From Paramarasmius palmivorus (lineage: Eukaryota; Basidiomycota; Agaricomycetes; Agaricales; Marasmiaceae), in NCBI GenBank assembly GCA_037176845.1, contig JAYKXP010000031.1:434001-498000 (forward strand): a stretch of 64,000 bases of DNA, read 5' to 3'. Below the pieces are notes generated by a model, which ran no database searches, was not told the origin of the DNA, and worked only from the letters and a program-made list of their open reading frames with translations. Numbering within the stretch: the first letter of the stretch is position 1; each line of letters starts with the position of its first letter. Shown here in pieces: positions 49,651-59,876 of the stretch. The translations under genes and the position numbers were made by a program.

Positions 49651-49920
49651 CGGAGACAGATTTACACCCCGGAGAGGCGGGGTTTGTACGCTCAATTCGG
49701 CGTATTCGGAGATACCTGCAGGTCACTTGTATCGGAGACAAATTTTAATTGTAGCTTTCCGATGAATATGCCACTACAGCTTCTCTCCGACATAAGGAGC
49801 TCCGAACATATCCAGTAGTACCGGACACATGTTTACACCCCGGAGGTAGATTTCTTGAATAAAAGGTTCGGCGTATTCGGAGATACTTATAGGTTGAAAT
49901 CGTAGCGTTCCGATGAATGC
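49649..49920 (+). repeat. Direct duplication between copies B and C
   Basis: Two diverged direct copies of about 100-120 bases lie at 49649-49770 and 49820-49920. Each has, in order, TTTACACCCCGGAG, then TTCGGCGTATTCGGAGATAC, then a block ending TTCCGATGAAT. CGGAG-type words also occur upstream of copy A (46530-46595), so the unit may have travelled with the paralogues. Confidence 0.75.
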
Positions 49921-49985
49921 TCGGAGCTATACGTACCGGAGAGAGTTTGTGATGGTTCAGCAAACTCAAACAAACAAAAGGTCAC

Positions 49986-50005
49986 GGGGGGGGGGGGGGG
50001 GGGGG
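49986..50005. repeat. G20 homopolymer
   Basis: A run of 20 G directly upstream of the TATA box (50009) of copy C. Such a tract can form a G-quadruplex and is prone to length change; its length may be uncertain in assembly. Confidence 0.9.
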
Positions 50006-50008
50006 CTG

Positions 50009-50016
50009 TATATAAG
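50009..50016 (+). promoter_or_regulatory. TATA box of zinc-cluster copy C
   Basis: TATATAAG immediately after the G tract, 59 bases before the main ATG at 50068. Only 31 bases separate it from the ATG of the short upstream frame at 50040. Confidence 0.55.
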
Positions 50017-50039
50017 ATCCACGTCATTTAGCTCGGCAG

Positions 50040-50078
50040 ATGAACTTGGACCCCAAGTTTGTCCAACATGGTCTTTGA
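50040..50078 (+). promoter_or_regulatory. Upstream ORF overlapping the start of copy C
   Basis: An ATG at 50040 opens a 12-codon frame, MNLDPKFVQHGL, that ends past the main ATG (50068) in another frame. The same bases in copy B read MNFDPKIV in frame with its protein. So the segment is an inherited leader that in copy C has become an out-of-frame upstream ORF able to depress translation, if the transcript starts upstream of it. Confidence 0.5.
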
Positions 50079-51505
50079 CTTCGGTACCGCCGACGACCGC
50101 GTTATACCTCCTATACCTCAGGAGGAAGGGCTCGTCTACAGTCTAACAGTTCGCACATATTCCTGCCCTCTCGTTATTGCTCGCCTTCCAGTAGACGCCC
50201 GGGAATCTCCTTCTTTTCCTGATCCTGTCACACCATTAATTCCACCTGTACGCCCGCGCCCGGAGAAGCCAGGAGATAACGACGACGATGAGGAGTTTGC
50301 ACGGAAGAGTGAAGCGCATTCTGCGGCCGTGAAAAATTGGATGAGAGAGAAGCAGAAGATTGAAAAAAGGAACGTAACGCTTCAAGGACAGCGAAAGCAA
50401 AAGTTGGCAGAGTGGGTGGCGTGGCGAGAGAGGTACGAGACGGAGGAGGATACAATAGTGAAAGAGTTTTACTTGCAGGAGCGAACAAGGCTCGAGAGAG
50501 AAAAGCAGGAGCGGGAACGATTGGCGAGGCAACAGGAGCAGCAGGAAGAGGACGATGGCTCGGATACAAATGAAGACCAATCAGGCGCTCCAAGTGATAA
50601 GGGAGAAAAAGTGCGTGTACCGAAAGCATCCTTGGTTTCGAAGTGCCAACGTGTATTTCAGACTATCAACAACAAAAGGCATTTCGTCGACGATTCTGAC
50701 GACGAAAGTCCAGCGAAAAAACAGCGTGTCATGCTTCCCCCCATGGCATCAGACGCTGAGCTCGAGACCTACGAGGGAAAAGGGTTTAAGCGAGTAGAGG
50801 ATGGTGCAGGCGAGTAACCATTCTCTGTGCCCGTGTTCGCTTACTTATGTCTCATTAGAGTGCGAATACTGTCGAAAGAAACAGTTTCCTTGCGCAATGC
50901 CTATTGGGAAGAACGGAAAGTTTGTTGCCGGGTCGTGTCGCTACTGTGCCAAGGCGCACACCAAATGCACGTATGGTGGTGGAACTCGTCAGGAAAAGAA
51001 GAAGTCCACGTCCACAGTAACTGACGCTCCTGATGACGAGGAAGACAACTCGACCACCGCCAGCAAGACTCAGCGTACCCCGCTGCCCACTAAACATTCT
51101 CGATCCAGTTCTATTAACGGGGATATTGACTTGGAAGGTTTCGTTGAGACTGTTGCGGGGATGACGAAGAGAATAGCCGGCAGTGTGCACAGTCAAAGCC
51201 GCGAGCTCGACGGGATTAGGGCAGACGTTTCCATGAACACAGCGGAAATCGCTGGTCTTCGGGACAGTGTGGAACGCTTAACGTCCGTGATTACATCTCT
51301 TTTGGAAAATGTTCGCCGAAATAATGCATCTGCGCCGAATGGTCGACTTGATTCGGAGTGTAGCAACGCAGGGAAAGCACAGCCATCGGAGGACGGCGAA
51401 GAGCAGATGGATGTGGATCAGGAACACAGGTCGACGAAGGAACGTGATACAGACCCAGCGCGTGTTGAAGATACGGAGAAAGACAATGAACAAAGGGACG
51501 AATGA
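50068..51505 (+). CDS. Zn2Cys6-like tandem paralogue C, 445 aa
   Basis: Third copy. Exons 50068-50610, 50662-50809 and 50859-51505 make 446 codons. The order is as in A and B: RVIPPIPQEEG, VRTYSCPLVIARLP, an acidic NDDDEEF, a coiled coil with EWVAWRERYETEED, basic SPAKKQRVMLPPMASDA, then ECEYCRKKQFPCAMP and SCRYCAKAHTKCTYGG (central loop 14 residues, one less than A and B), then a helical segment and an acidic tail. Two splicing oddities: the first intron (50611-50661, 51 nt) has no stop and can be retained in frame, and the second starts with GC rather than GT. If that second intron is kept, the frame ends at once (GAG TAA) and the zinc cluster is lost, giving a 252-residue short form. Confidence 0.8.
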
Positions 51506-52391
51506 GCACGCGGCGAACCTGTAAACGGGACAACGGCTGGCTCCGGATGACATTCACTGACCTATAAATATATTGTATTTCTTGATATTTCTTGGACGAC
51601 GAGCAGTAGAGTGTAGCTAAATTCATTCTGAGATACTTAGTAGTGTATAGCGATGGACATATTGGGCCACCGACGTGTCTTCGCACTCTAGTGTAGGAGC
51701 CAACTTGGTGGTTGCCGGCATAACGATGAAGGCTCTCAGTGCGGCGAAGGTGGAAGGCAAAACAGAATGGGTGGAGATGGTGGACGAATAGTCATGTTGC
51801 TCGAGTAAAAATTCTAAGGAAGCACAAAATCACATAGGCAGAGCTCGAACAAAGGCATGAAGCGTTCAACAGTGGATGTTGAATCGGAGCGTGTACTGAA
51901 GCGTCGCAAGTCTCATTGCTGACGATGTCGTTATCAGAATGTCACTGTGGTGTTCTGTTTTTGTACGTTCTCGCTAGAATTCGCTTTGACGGTCGAGTCA
52001 AGTAATGTATGAAGAAAACAGTCAGTCGTTTCAATGATTCTCCTAAGATACCTGTTACTCACTCTGAGGTGATAGGCCCGTATGTTAAACCAGCGGAACG
52101 CTCGGAAGAAGACAAATTTGCCAGAAGAGTCGAAACCCAATGTACCCATTGACAGCTAATCGAACATCAAGTTTAGTACTTCAGTTCCATTCAACTTCCA
52201 GCAGAAATTTGTTGGATGCAAATCTCAGAGGCAAGTTGTATTACAATCGAACAACACTACTTATATTCTACGTCTTTTCGCATCGCGTACGTCATTCGAA
52301 CCATGATCATGAGAATGCAAACAACGTGCGTCTGTCGAAAGTGATCCCGCAACACATGTGCGGAGTGAGATAATACAAATTGATTGATACT
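51506..52391. other. Convergent intergenic region
   Basis: About 890 bases between the 3' ends of paralogue C (plus) and the JmjC-like gene (minus). Frames such as 51934-52149 minus and 52140-52373 plus are short and featureless. Probably 3' UTRs and spacer. Confidence 0.5.
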
Positions 52392-55300
52392 TCAAAGCGA
52401 ACCACCATTTAAACGAACGACAGTCCATCGAACTGAATTGCAAAGTTGCTGATGGACAGCATATCACGGTCTCACCCCGCATGACCTTCGACACCAGCTC
52501 CAGAGCATGAGGATCCTGATGCAGGTCCTCGGCAAGAAACGATTCGAGCAAGCTGGCCGTTTTCGTGGGATGATCGACATGCCGAGCAACGAATAATAGC
52601 GCCACAACTTGCTGAACAAGAAAGGAGGTCCATAGCGTCGGAAAACGCCATTGGACATCTTGTTCTCGGTGTCCAACCAGTAAGTGCTGATCCAGAGCGG
52701 ATAAAATGTCAATTCGCAAACTTTCTGCTTGTCTTTGACGTTCTTCGGGTTTAGTTGCCTTCTTACCACTGGCGTATCGTTTGTCCTCCAAGATGCCAGC
52801 TAGTTCCAAAAAGGCGAAGAGGGAAAACAGCTGTATGATGCCGTCCAGCGTGTATAGGTTCGGTATATGCTGAAACTCTCCTTCAGTTCCAGCACACCAC
52901 CCAAAGTAATCCTTGGCATGATTCACTATGACATCGTGCCAGTGCACCGCAATGGGCAAGAGTAAACTGCGTCGGTCATTGAGAATGCGGTCACGAGGGA
53001 CTGCAGAGTTGAAGAATTGGAAGATGACCGACCACCAGCTCTGTTCCATGGCGGTGTAACTATAGAAATTGTGTCCGTGGCATAGCGCGGCCTCCAGAGA
53101 AACAATGGCATATGGCGTTCCTGCCCTAATTATACTAAAAAGATAGTTAATATTTAAAATGAATAATCATAAGAGGAACGAACGTTCTATCACCACAACC
53201 CAACAACAACGCAGATATGGAAGGCATCGAGCAAAGAAGACTGTTGTGGTGACGGCGATGCACAGTCAGATTTGCAAGAAAGTCCGGCTTCTCTAGTGAA
53301 ATACCGACGAACACAACTATGGATCCTTCCCCCACCACCAACTCCACGTTCATGCCATCAGGAGCGACAGCAACAGCGTGAAAAGCGTGTGCAGTCGCCA
53401 GGAAGTGCCAATTGACACAATGTGAAGAATCATCGAAGACGTCATGACGAGATATGTCTCGGACATATTGCCGAGAATATCTGTTAGTGGACATCGACGA
53501 CAGGGAGACAGAGGATTCTGCCGCGGGTATATAGGGGAAGAAGAAGATTCTGTTGTCCGTAGTAGACTGGACAACGGAAAGGTAATCGGAGAAAGACGCG
53601 AGGGCTGAAACATGATATCCAACATCAGATAAATCTAAACAAGGTGTTAGTATGGCGGAAACGAGTATCATACTATGACGCACCGACTATATGTCGCAGC
53701 GTTAAATACGATCCCAATCTCGATAAAGTCGCCTTCGTGATATGTGATCGCCGAGACGATCCGCCAGCAAGAGCCACGATTACGGTCGAAGGCAAAGCCA
53801 TTGACAACAAATCGCTCGCATCCATTCGCGCGAATTCGTCTATGCTAAGCACAATAACTCCTCTAATAACCGCGCCAGACTGAGATTCCGAGAAACGGAT
53901 ATTGTCCTCCGCTCCCAATTGAGTAGAGGAGAGTTTAAAAAATTGCTGCGCATTTCCGTGATGTATTTGATACCAGTTACAGCGTTCCAGCAACCCCACC
54001 AGATAATCCACCATTGGGCTTTCCTTAATGTGTAGGCAACTTCAGCAATATTTCAAGCAAACCTCGCATAACTCACATAACACGTCGGCCAAAATATGGC
54101 ACGTCTACCTTTAGGGCCGAAGAGGAGATAAACGTCGCCTTGAACTTGCTGCCAACAAGACGTTGTCAGAAGAGGTATACCTTGACAGAAAACAACACTT
54201 ACGGGGCGCCAAAGATGTTTGTTCCGGAGGTAAGGCACGCCATCAATCCTTCCCGGAAGACCGTCTGTCATAATTCGGTATTCCCACCAAGATAACACAT
54301 CGACTTCTAAGCGTACATTAGTTACTGCACCTGACGAAAACAAACGGAAGGACAACTTTCCTACAGCAGTACTGACTGTCGCCGACGAGCCTGTCACCGA
54401 TTCCTTGTTTCTGCGCGAAATGGGCTATCAGGTGGGTACGAGTTAATTGCCGATACACGCACTGCGATACACCATTTGCAATGCTGAAGTTGTGCAGCAG
54501 CGCACGAGGAAGTTCGACGGATATACCCTGACCTTCGAAACATGCATTTAGAACGCTAGGGAACTGACTTTCAGTGGTCGCTTACTGGGTCCAAAGAAAT
54601 GTCTCTCAGGCAAAGCCAGGGACAACAGAACAAGCGCATCCTTCATAAACGACTGCAGCGCATGAAGTGCAGTTGTTGTCCCTCTAGCCAAAGCAATCAA
54701 CTGTTGCCACAGCAAAGTTTCCATTTTTGATAGAATGGGTGGCCGACTCGTGCCATAATGAAACCATGCCTGAGAGTTACTCAGCTAAATCAACAGAAGT
54801 CAGGGAACGAAAGTACTTACTCGCAACAAGCTTAGCTTGGTAAGATTGGCGGACATAGGCGCGATATCTGACAGCAGAATTATGGGTGAAACTGAAAGGG
54901 CCAAGAGCAAGGGTTGTCGGAGTCGACTGATGATAGGTAAGTCCTCATTCACGCTAAAGAGGATCCCTGCGTTCTCTGCATCTCTGATAAGTGTCATATA
55001 AGAGGTAAGCCTATAGACTATATTTAAGGGACGACTGAAAGGATACCTTTGCAGCTTTGCAACTAGATCTTGCGTTGAACCGGGTAGATCGACGTTGTTC
55101 TATGACAGAGCTTAAAGATGACAAGGAAACCACCGACAAACAGTTACCTGTAGCATATAGTTGAGATAAAAACTGGCAGCGTTGATGTTTTGAAGTGCTT
55201 TCAACACCCGCGACGACAGTCCACGCCTAGTGAGAAATCGAAGTTGTCGACGAGCGGCAAGCAACAGACGAACTTCCGACGAGGGATGAACGTCATCTGG

Positions 55301-57070
55301 GTCGCTCTCTTCTTCGACCACCGCTTCCCGTAGCATCGCGTTCTGTAGTAGATACAAAACTCGAGGCCAACCGCCGTTATCAGAGATGGATGATATACCT
55401 CGCTAAAAAATTAATAAGCGGCGAAGAAGAGCGCTAATAAAAAGCCCGCGAAGTAATACCAGTTTGCTCGTTTCACCTAGGAAGATTGACCTAGGAACTA
55501 TCCGAGGTGGCACAGATCCCTTTTTCGCTGCCAATGACATAGTAGTACTTTCGTCCTGAGTCTGAGCGCGAGCAACCACGTCGAGCACTTTCAGAGTGAA
55601 CAAATGTGTCGCCAGACAAGCGGTACCTTTATGAAGAGGCGAGAAGGATTCCCGATTATACATAACCTCCCTATACGCTGGAATACCGTAGAATTTACGG
55701 AATTCCTCCAATAAATTCCGTGACATCGGCTGTTAAGATAGAAAGTTAATATCTATGATTCACATACAATGTTAACAGAATGACCTGAAAGTCGGCGGGC
55801 AGAAGCTCGAAACGCACGGATGGATCGGTAGCGACAGCAGTAAACCATGGCATGGCACAAACCAAAGGCCAAAGTGAAGGATCCGACGGTGACATGCCCG
55901 TTTCAACCGTGTCAGGCATCATGTTTTCCTCTGAGTACGACAATAAGCTCGCCACCAACGAAAGCGGAGGTTTTACTGAGAACAAGGTGATGGTGGGGAT
56001 CAAAAGAACAATAACATCTTTTTCCCACGCAAACGTGTTTATGTTGAGGCTAATATCACGTGAGAATACATCTAAGATTCTAAACTATCTGCGTACTTTG
56101 CAACAGCATAGCGAAAAGATATAGCAACATTTTGAATAAAGGAAGACAGGCGTTCAAACGACTGGGAAGCAGGTGCGCTATACGCGTCGAAATTTTCCAA
56201 AACCAAAGAGGGAAGATCGTTCGTCGAACAAGGACGATAATCAAAGAAGCGAACCGAACATGTACCCGTTCCACAAGACACTTCACGGATCTCAAAGCAC
56301 AAGTCAAAATGAAAAGCTGTCGACACGGGAGTGAGTCAGCAAGTAACAGAATGGCAATCGACTCACATAGGGACTCCGAAAACGCAGGAGGGAGGGGCGC
56401 TTCTAAGGAACAAGATGCATTATAATGCACATTGTTGGTCAAGGTTCCTTCCACGGCTTCCAATCGATTTACACGGAAACCTGTAGCCATGATTTGCAAC
56501 GACAAGTGGAGTTGAGTAATACCGTCTAGTTGATGCTGCCAATCTATGCATCGAGATGAGGCAACAGTATAGTAATACATCGTCCTGAAGGACACGTACC
56601 TTGTGAGTCGTAAATAGAGGGAATCGCGTGATAACGAGCATGCCTGATTTGAAACGCCCTTTCAAGGAACTCGCTGTATCGAAGTCAGTGGGGAAAGAGG
56701 ACGTGAACAGAATTACACCTAACTTCGAAGGAGGAACACGGGGTCGGCGAGGCGAGGCCACGTTAATTTGACTGAGGACCTTTCTCAGCATGCAAATCAC
56801 GTCGTCTTTGTCTGTGTAATCGTCTGTTAGTTAATGTCAGCGATAATGACAACCACGCACCGGCCAACAGACGTTCAAAGTGAACTCTCTGGTCCTCCAA
56901 AGCTGACAATAACGCTCGTTGTTGAGCAAGTGAACCCTCGGACGGTGACTGTGTGCTCCAGCTCGAATACTGAAAACAGATGTAAGCGAGATATAGGCCA
57001 AAAAGAAACAACAGAACAGATGTATCTATACCTCGCTTGAAGGTGAGCTGCACCTGACTAACGTAGCCAT
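52392..57070 (-). CDS. Giant uncharacterised protein with degenerate JmjC-like C-terminus
   Basis: A long multi-exon gene. ATG at 57070 (MATLVRCSSPSSE) splices to YSSWSTQSPSEG, DDYTDKDDVICML and on through ASSLKGRFKSGMLVITRFPL; the joins keep frame. Later blocks include FSESL joined to FHFDLCFEIREVS, PSDPSLWPLVCAMPWF, FLTRRGLSSRVLKALQNINA and ALHALQSFMKDALVLLSLAL, a helix-rich middle without a family I can name. From about 54020 the chain FWPTCY / ESPMVDYLVGLLERCNWY leads to the C-terminal part. There CVNWHFLATAHAFHAVAVAP and, after an intron, IIRAGTPYAIVSLEAALC follow the pattern of JmjC-type cupins (W..AAT..A...H.D.DG; P-N/G-T-P-H...C.G..FY). The HxD ligands read A-V-A (53371-53363) and the distal His reads Y, so oxygenase chemistry is unlikely. 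The end is read as VRWTVVRLNGGSL, with TGA at 52392. Some middle exons are unresolved, and two genes rather than one cannot be excluded. Confidence 0.55.
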
Positions 57071-57816
57071 AACGTTGGTGACAAAGATCACGGTTAACCA
57101 AAATGCGCTTGGATGAAGAAAGAAATGAAACTGTCAGTAAGTGGGAGTAGGTGAGGGTGCGAGAACAAGGAGCAAGAAAGTAATTCGCATCACTGGTGAC
57201 TGACGCGTCCTTTTACGATATGAAACCGCCTGATATCTAATGGAACCAAAGAGAAGCATACTTCAACGGGAACCGAAAAACCGCACTATACCAGATACAT
57301 GCTTATTTACTTACAAGCTTTCCAAAACGCCCAAAGAAATGCCGAACGAGCACACGTTCGCATTCTCTAACCGTGAATGGACTTTTGGACTGAAACGGTT
57401 GAGGTGCAACTTTATAGTAGCGGTATTGCTGGTTTTCCATGTACCAATCAACAATTCTGCTAATCCGATGTTAGACTGTTATTCGTTGTTCAGCCAAGGT
57501 CGATCTTATCATTGCAGTGCCATCTTTTTGGTCCGACGAAGAGTTCAAAGCAGCGAGGTTGGAATGTGCTAGTGTGATCCGAAGAAGATCCTCCGACAAA
57601 CTACAAACAGACAATCTTCACGTGTATGCTTACGGACGTATATCCATAGAGTAAACCCGATACGCCATTCCAAATGGCACACTTTCATTTACCCCAATGT
57701 ATCACACACAAACGTCCAGATTTATTGAAGTCCGAATACGACAGAAAGACGAAACTACATGTGTTAACCGATATCGACAATTCTCGATACCGAAACACGT
57801 TTGCTGACGTTCTGCC
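57071..57816. other. Gap between two minus-strand island genes
   Basis: About 750 bases. It holds the 3' end of one gene and the promoter of the JmjC-like gene. Frames at 57240-57572 and 57674-57874 (plus) have no motifs. No TATA box of good quality is seen upstream of 57070. Confidence 0.45.
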
Positions 57817-59615
57817 TTACATGTCCACCTTGCCCAGTACAATTGCAAACAGTGCATTGAAATGTACTGTGTGATGACTATTGCCCGTGCCCCGGAAACC
57901 CGTGATAGTGGTGACCACCGATACCAGGCAACCCTCTTCAATCTCGGCATAGGGATAAAGTGGGAGCGTCTCGTAGCTCTCCCAGTCGCGAGCGCCGAAA
58001 AGGAACCCCTTCGTTCCGGTACCTGTTCGGCCGTCGTATAGCGGTACTTAATATCCAAGCAGTGATAGATGAGTACTCGAAAATAAACAATAATGAAAAA
58101 GAAGAATCACTCACTACCCTCGTCAAACATTCTATACGCTGGAGCTCCTCTTTCAAGAACATTAATCTTGGCAATGTCGCCTGTATCGCCGGAGTCGTTC
58201 CCTCCGTTCGTGTGGTCGGCGGACGACTGTCCAGACACGGAGGACTTCTTCGACGCGGAATAAGGAGCGGAGGCCAGCTTGTCGGAGTCCTTTTCATTGC
58301 CTACAACGGTGCACATCAATACCGGAGTAAATCACAAAGCGATTTGAACGCCTATAGAGGAAAATTTAAAAGGAAATAAAAGAGAAACACGCACGTCTTG
58401 GGTTCCAACCCTGCCTCTTTGTCTGGAACGCTAACGCGTTGTACCGACCCGGAGCATGCATACAGTCATCGTTGTAAAATGTGCCGAGATTACACTGAAG
58501 GATCTCCCAGTCGTTCTCCAGCAGTCGGAGGTGGATTTGTTTTACATAGGAATCCCCGACTTCCCGCCCTTGAGAAACGTAACTTCTGTGACACACGCCG
58601 CTTACGACAAAGCATGCATTCCGATTAGGTTGTCCGGCGGGCAGCCGAATACACTCCCAGTTCCGAGTAAAGTTGGCTAGTGAAACCCTAACAAGACTCT
58701 TGAAATCACGGTATTCCATAAACACCACCGCGCGGATCAATTTGCTGCGAAAACAAGGAGAAAGACAAAACCATTATTAGCAAGACTTGCGACGCGCGTC
58801 AGAAGACAAACCTTTTGACACGAGAAGACACTTTCTCAAGTAGCCCTCCGTATGACATAGCGGTAAAGTCGTCGAAGACACCTTCGTTATTCGGATAACC
58901 AATGAACTTCGAACGGCGGAGACTTCAATACAAATTAGCAGTGCATGATAGCGTATGGGTCGACACGTACCCGTTAATCCAATCCAGCCCCCCATACAGC
59001 GCCCTCAAGTCAAAATGAATGCGCTCCACGTTAAGCAGCGGCTCCTGCGTACGTTCGTGTTCATCCGACTCGGAAGCACCTTCTTTGTCCTCGTCCTCAT
59101 CCTCAGTCTCGCTATCGGGCACAGGCACGGCCGCAGGAAACGCTGCGGCGGCGGATCTGAAAAATAGGGGAAGGAAAGATATGAGACGATGCCAAGGATT
59201 TTGAAAACTTACTTAGGATTGGCCGACGAGCGGAGCAAGCTACAGTTTCGAATCATCTACTCAACCGCCACGAAAATACACAGCATGACACCACGAACTC
59301 AGAGGAGACAACAGCGCCGGCATCATTCAAGACACGATCTAAAAGGAAAGACCCATCGGGAATGAGACGGTAAGACGACCCTGTCTCTTTATGCTTTCTC
59401 GGCGACCTGATACTAAACCGTGAAACGAACTACCACAATAAATCAAGTAGAAACACACACCGAACTTCCACGGCTGGAAATTTCCCGCCACGCGAGGTTT
59501 CTAAACTAGACCTTAGAGTGTAAATAGTTATCGGATGCGTAATCCGAAGACAAGCGACGTACCTCTCGGAGCTTGTGCCACCAATAACCTTCACAATACT
59601 GTGCTGCGCTTCCAT
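57817..59615 (-). CDS. Uncharacterised spliced Agaricomycete-type protein
   Basis: Not recognised as a named family. ATG at 59615 (MEAQHSIVKVIGGTSSERYV) starts an exon of about 140 nt; a gtgtgt intron leads to RKHKETGSSYRLIPDGSFLL. A later exon has an acidic stretch with SETEDEDEDKEGASESD and RIHFDLRALYGGLDWING. It splices to LRRSKFIGYPNNEGVFDDF, then to KLIRAVVFMEYRDFKSLVRV followed by NWECIRLPAGQPNRNACFVV and SYVSQGR. The terminal exon reads YDGRTGTGTKGFLFGARDWE, LPLYPYAEIEEGCLVSVV and HFNALFAIVLGKVDM, with TAA at 57817-57819. It is soluble, about 500-550 residues, and the C-terminal block is beta-rich. The layout of this last block (acidic or hydrophilic turn, G-x-x-V-x-V strand, then F/V-x-x-x-L-x-x-I strand) resembles the end of the gene at 62363-63559. 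Several internal introns are estimates. Confidence 0.6.
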
Positions 59616-59841
59616 TCCCGGACGTCTTCTAGACAGAACAAACGCTCAGTATGAAGCAAACAGCGAAAACACCCGAATTACTCCAATACGCTTGCCAGCA
59701 TAGTTTTGAGAGAAGGAAGTTGATCATCAGAGTCACTGTGCGACCTAAATGTGAGTCAATCTATGTCAGGAGAGTGCCAGTCTACGAGTCGCTGCACCTC
59801 AAAGAGGACTCCCTGACGATGCACTTAATCAGAAGAAATTC

Positions 59842-59876
<35 letters not shown>

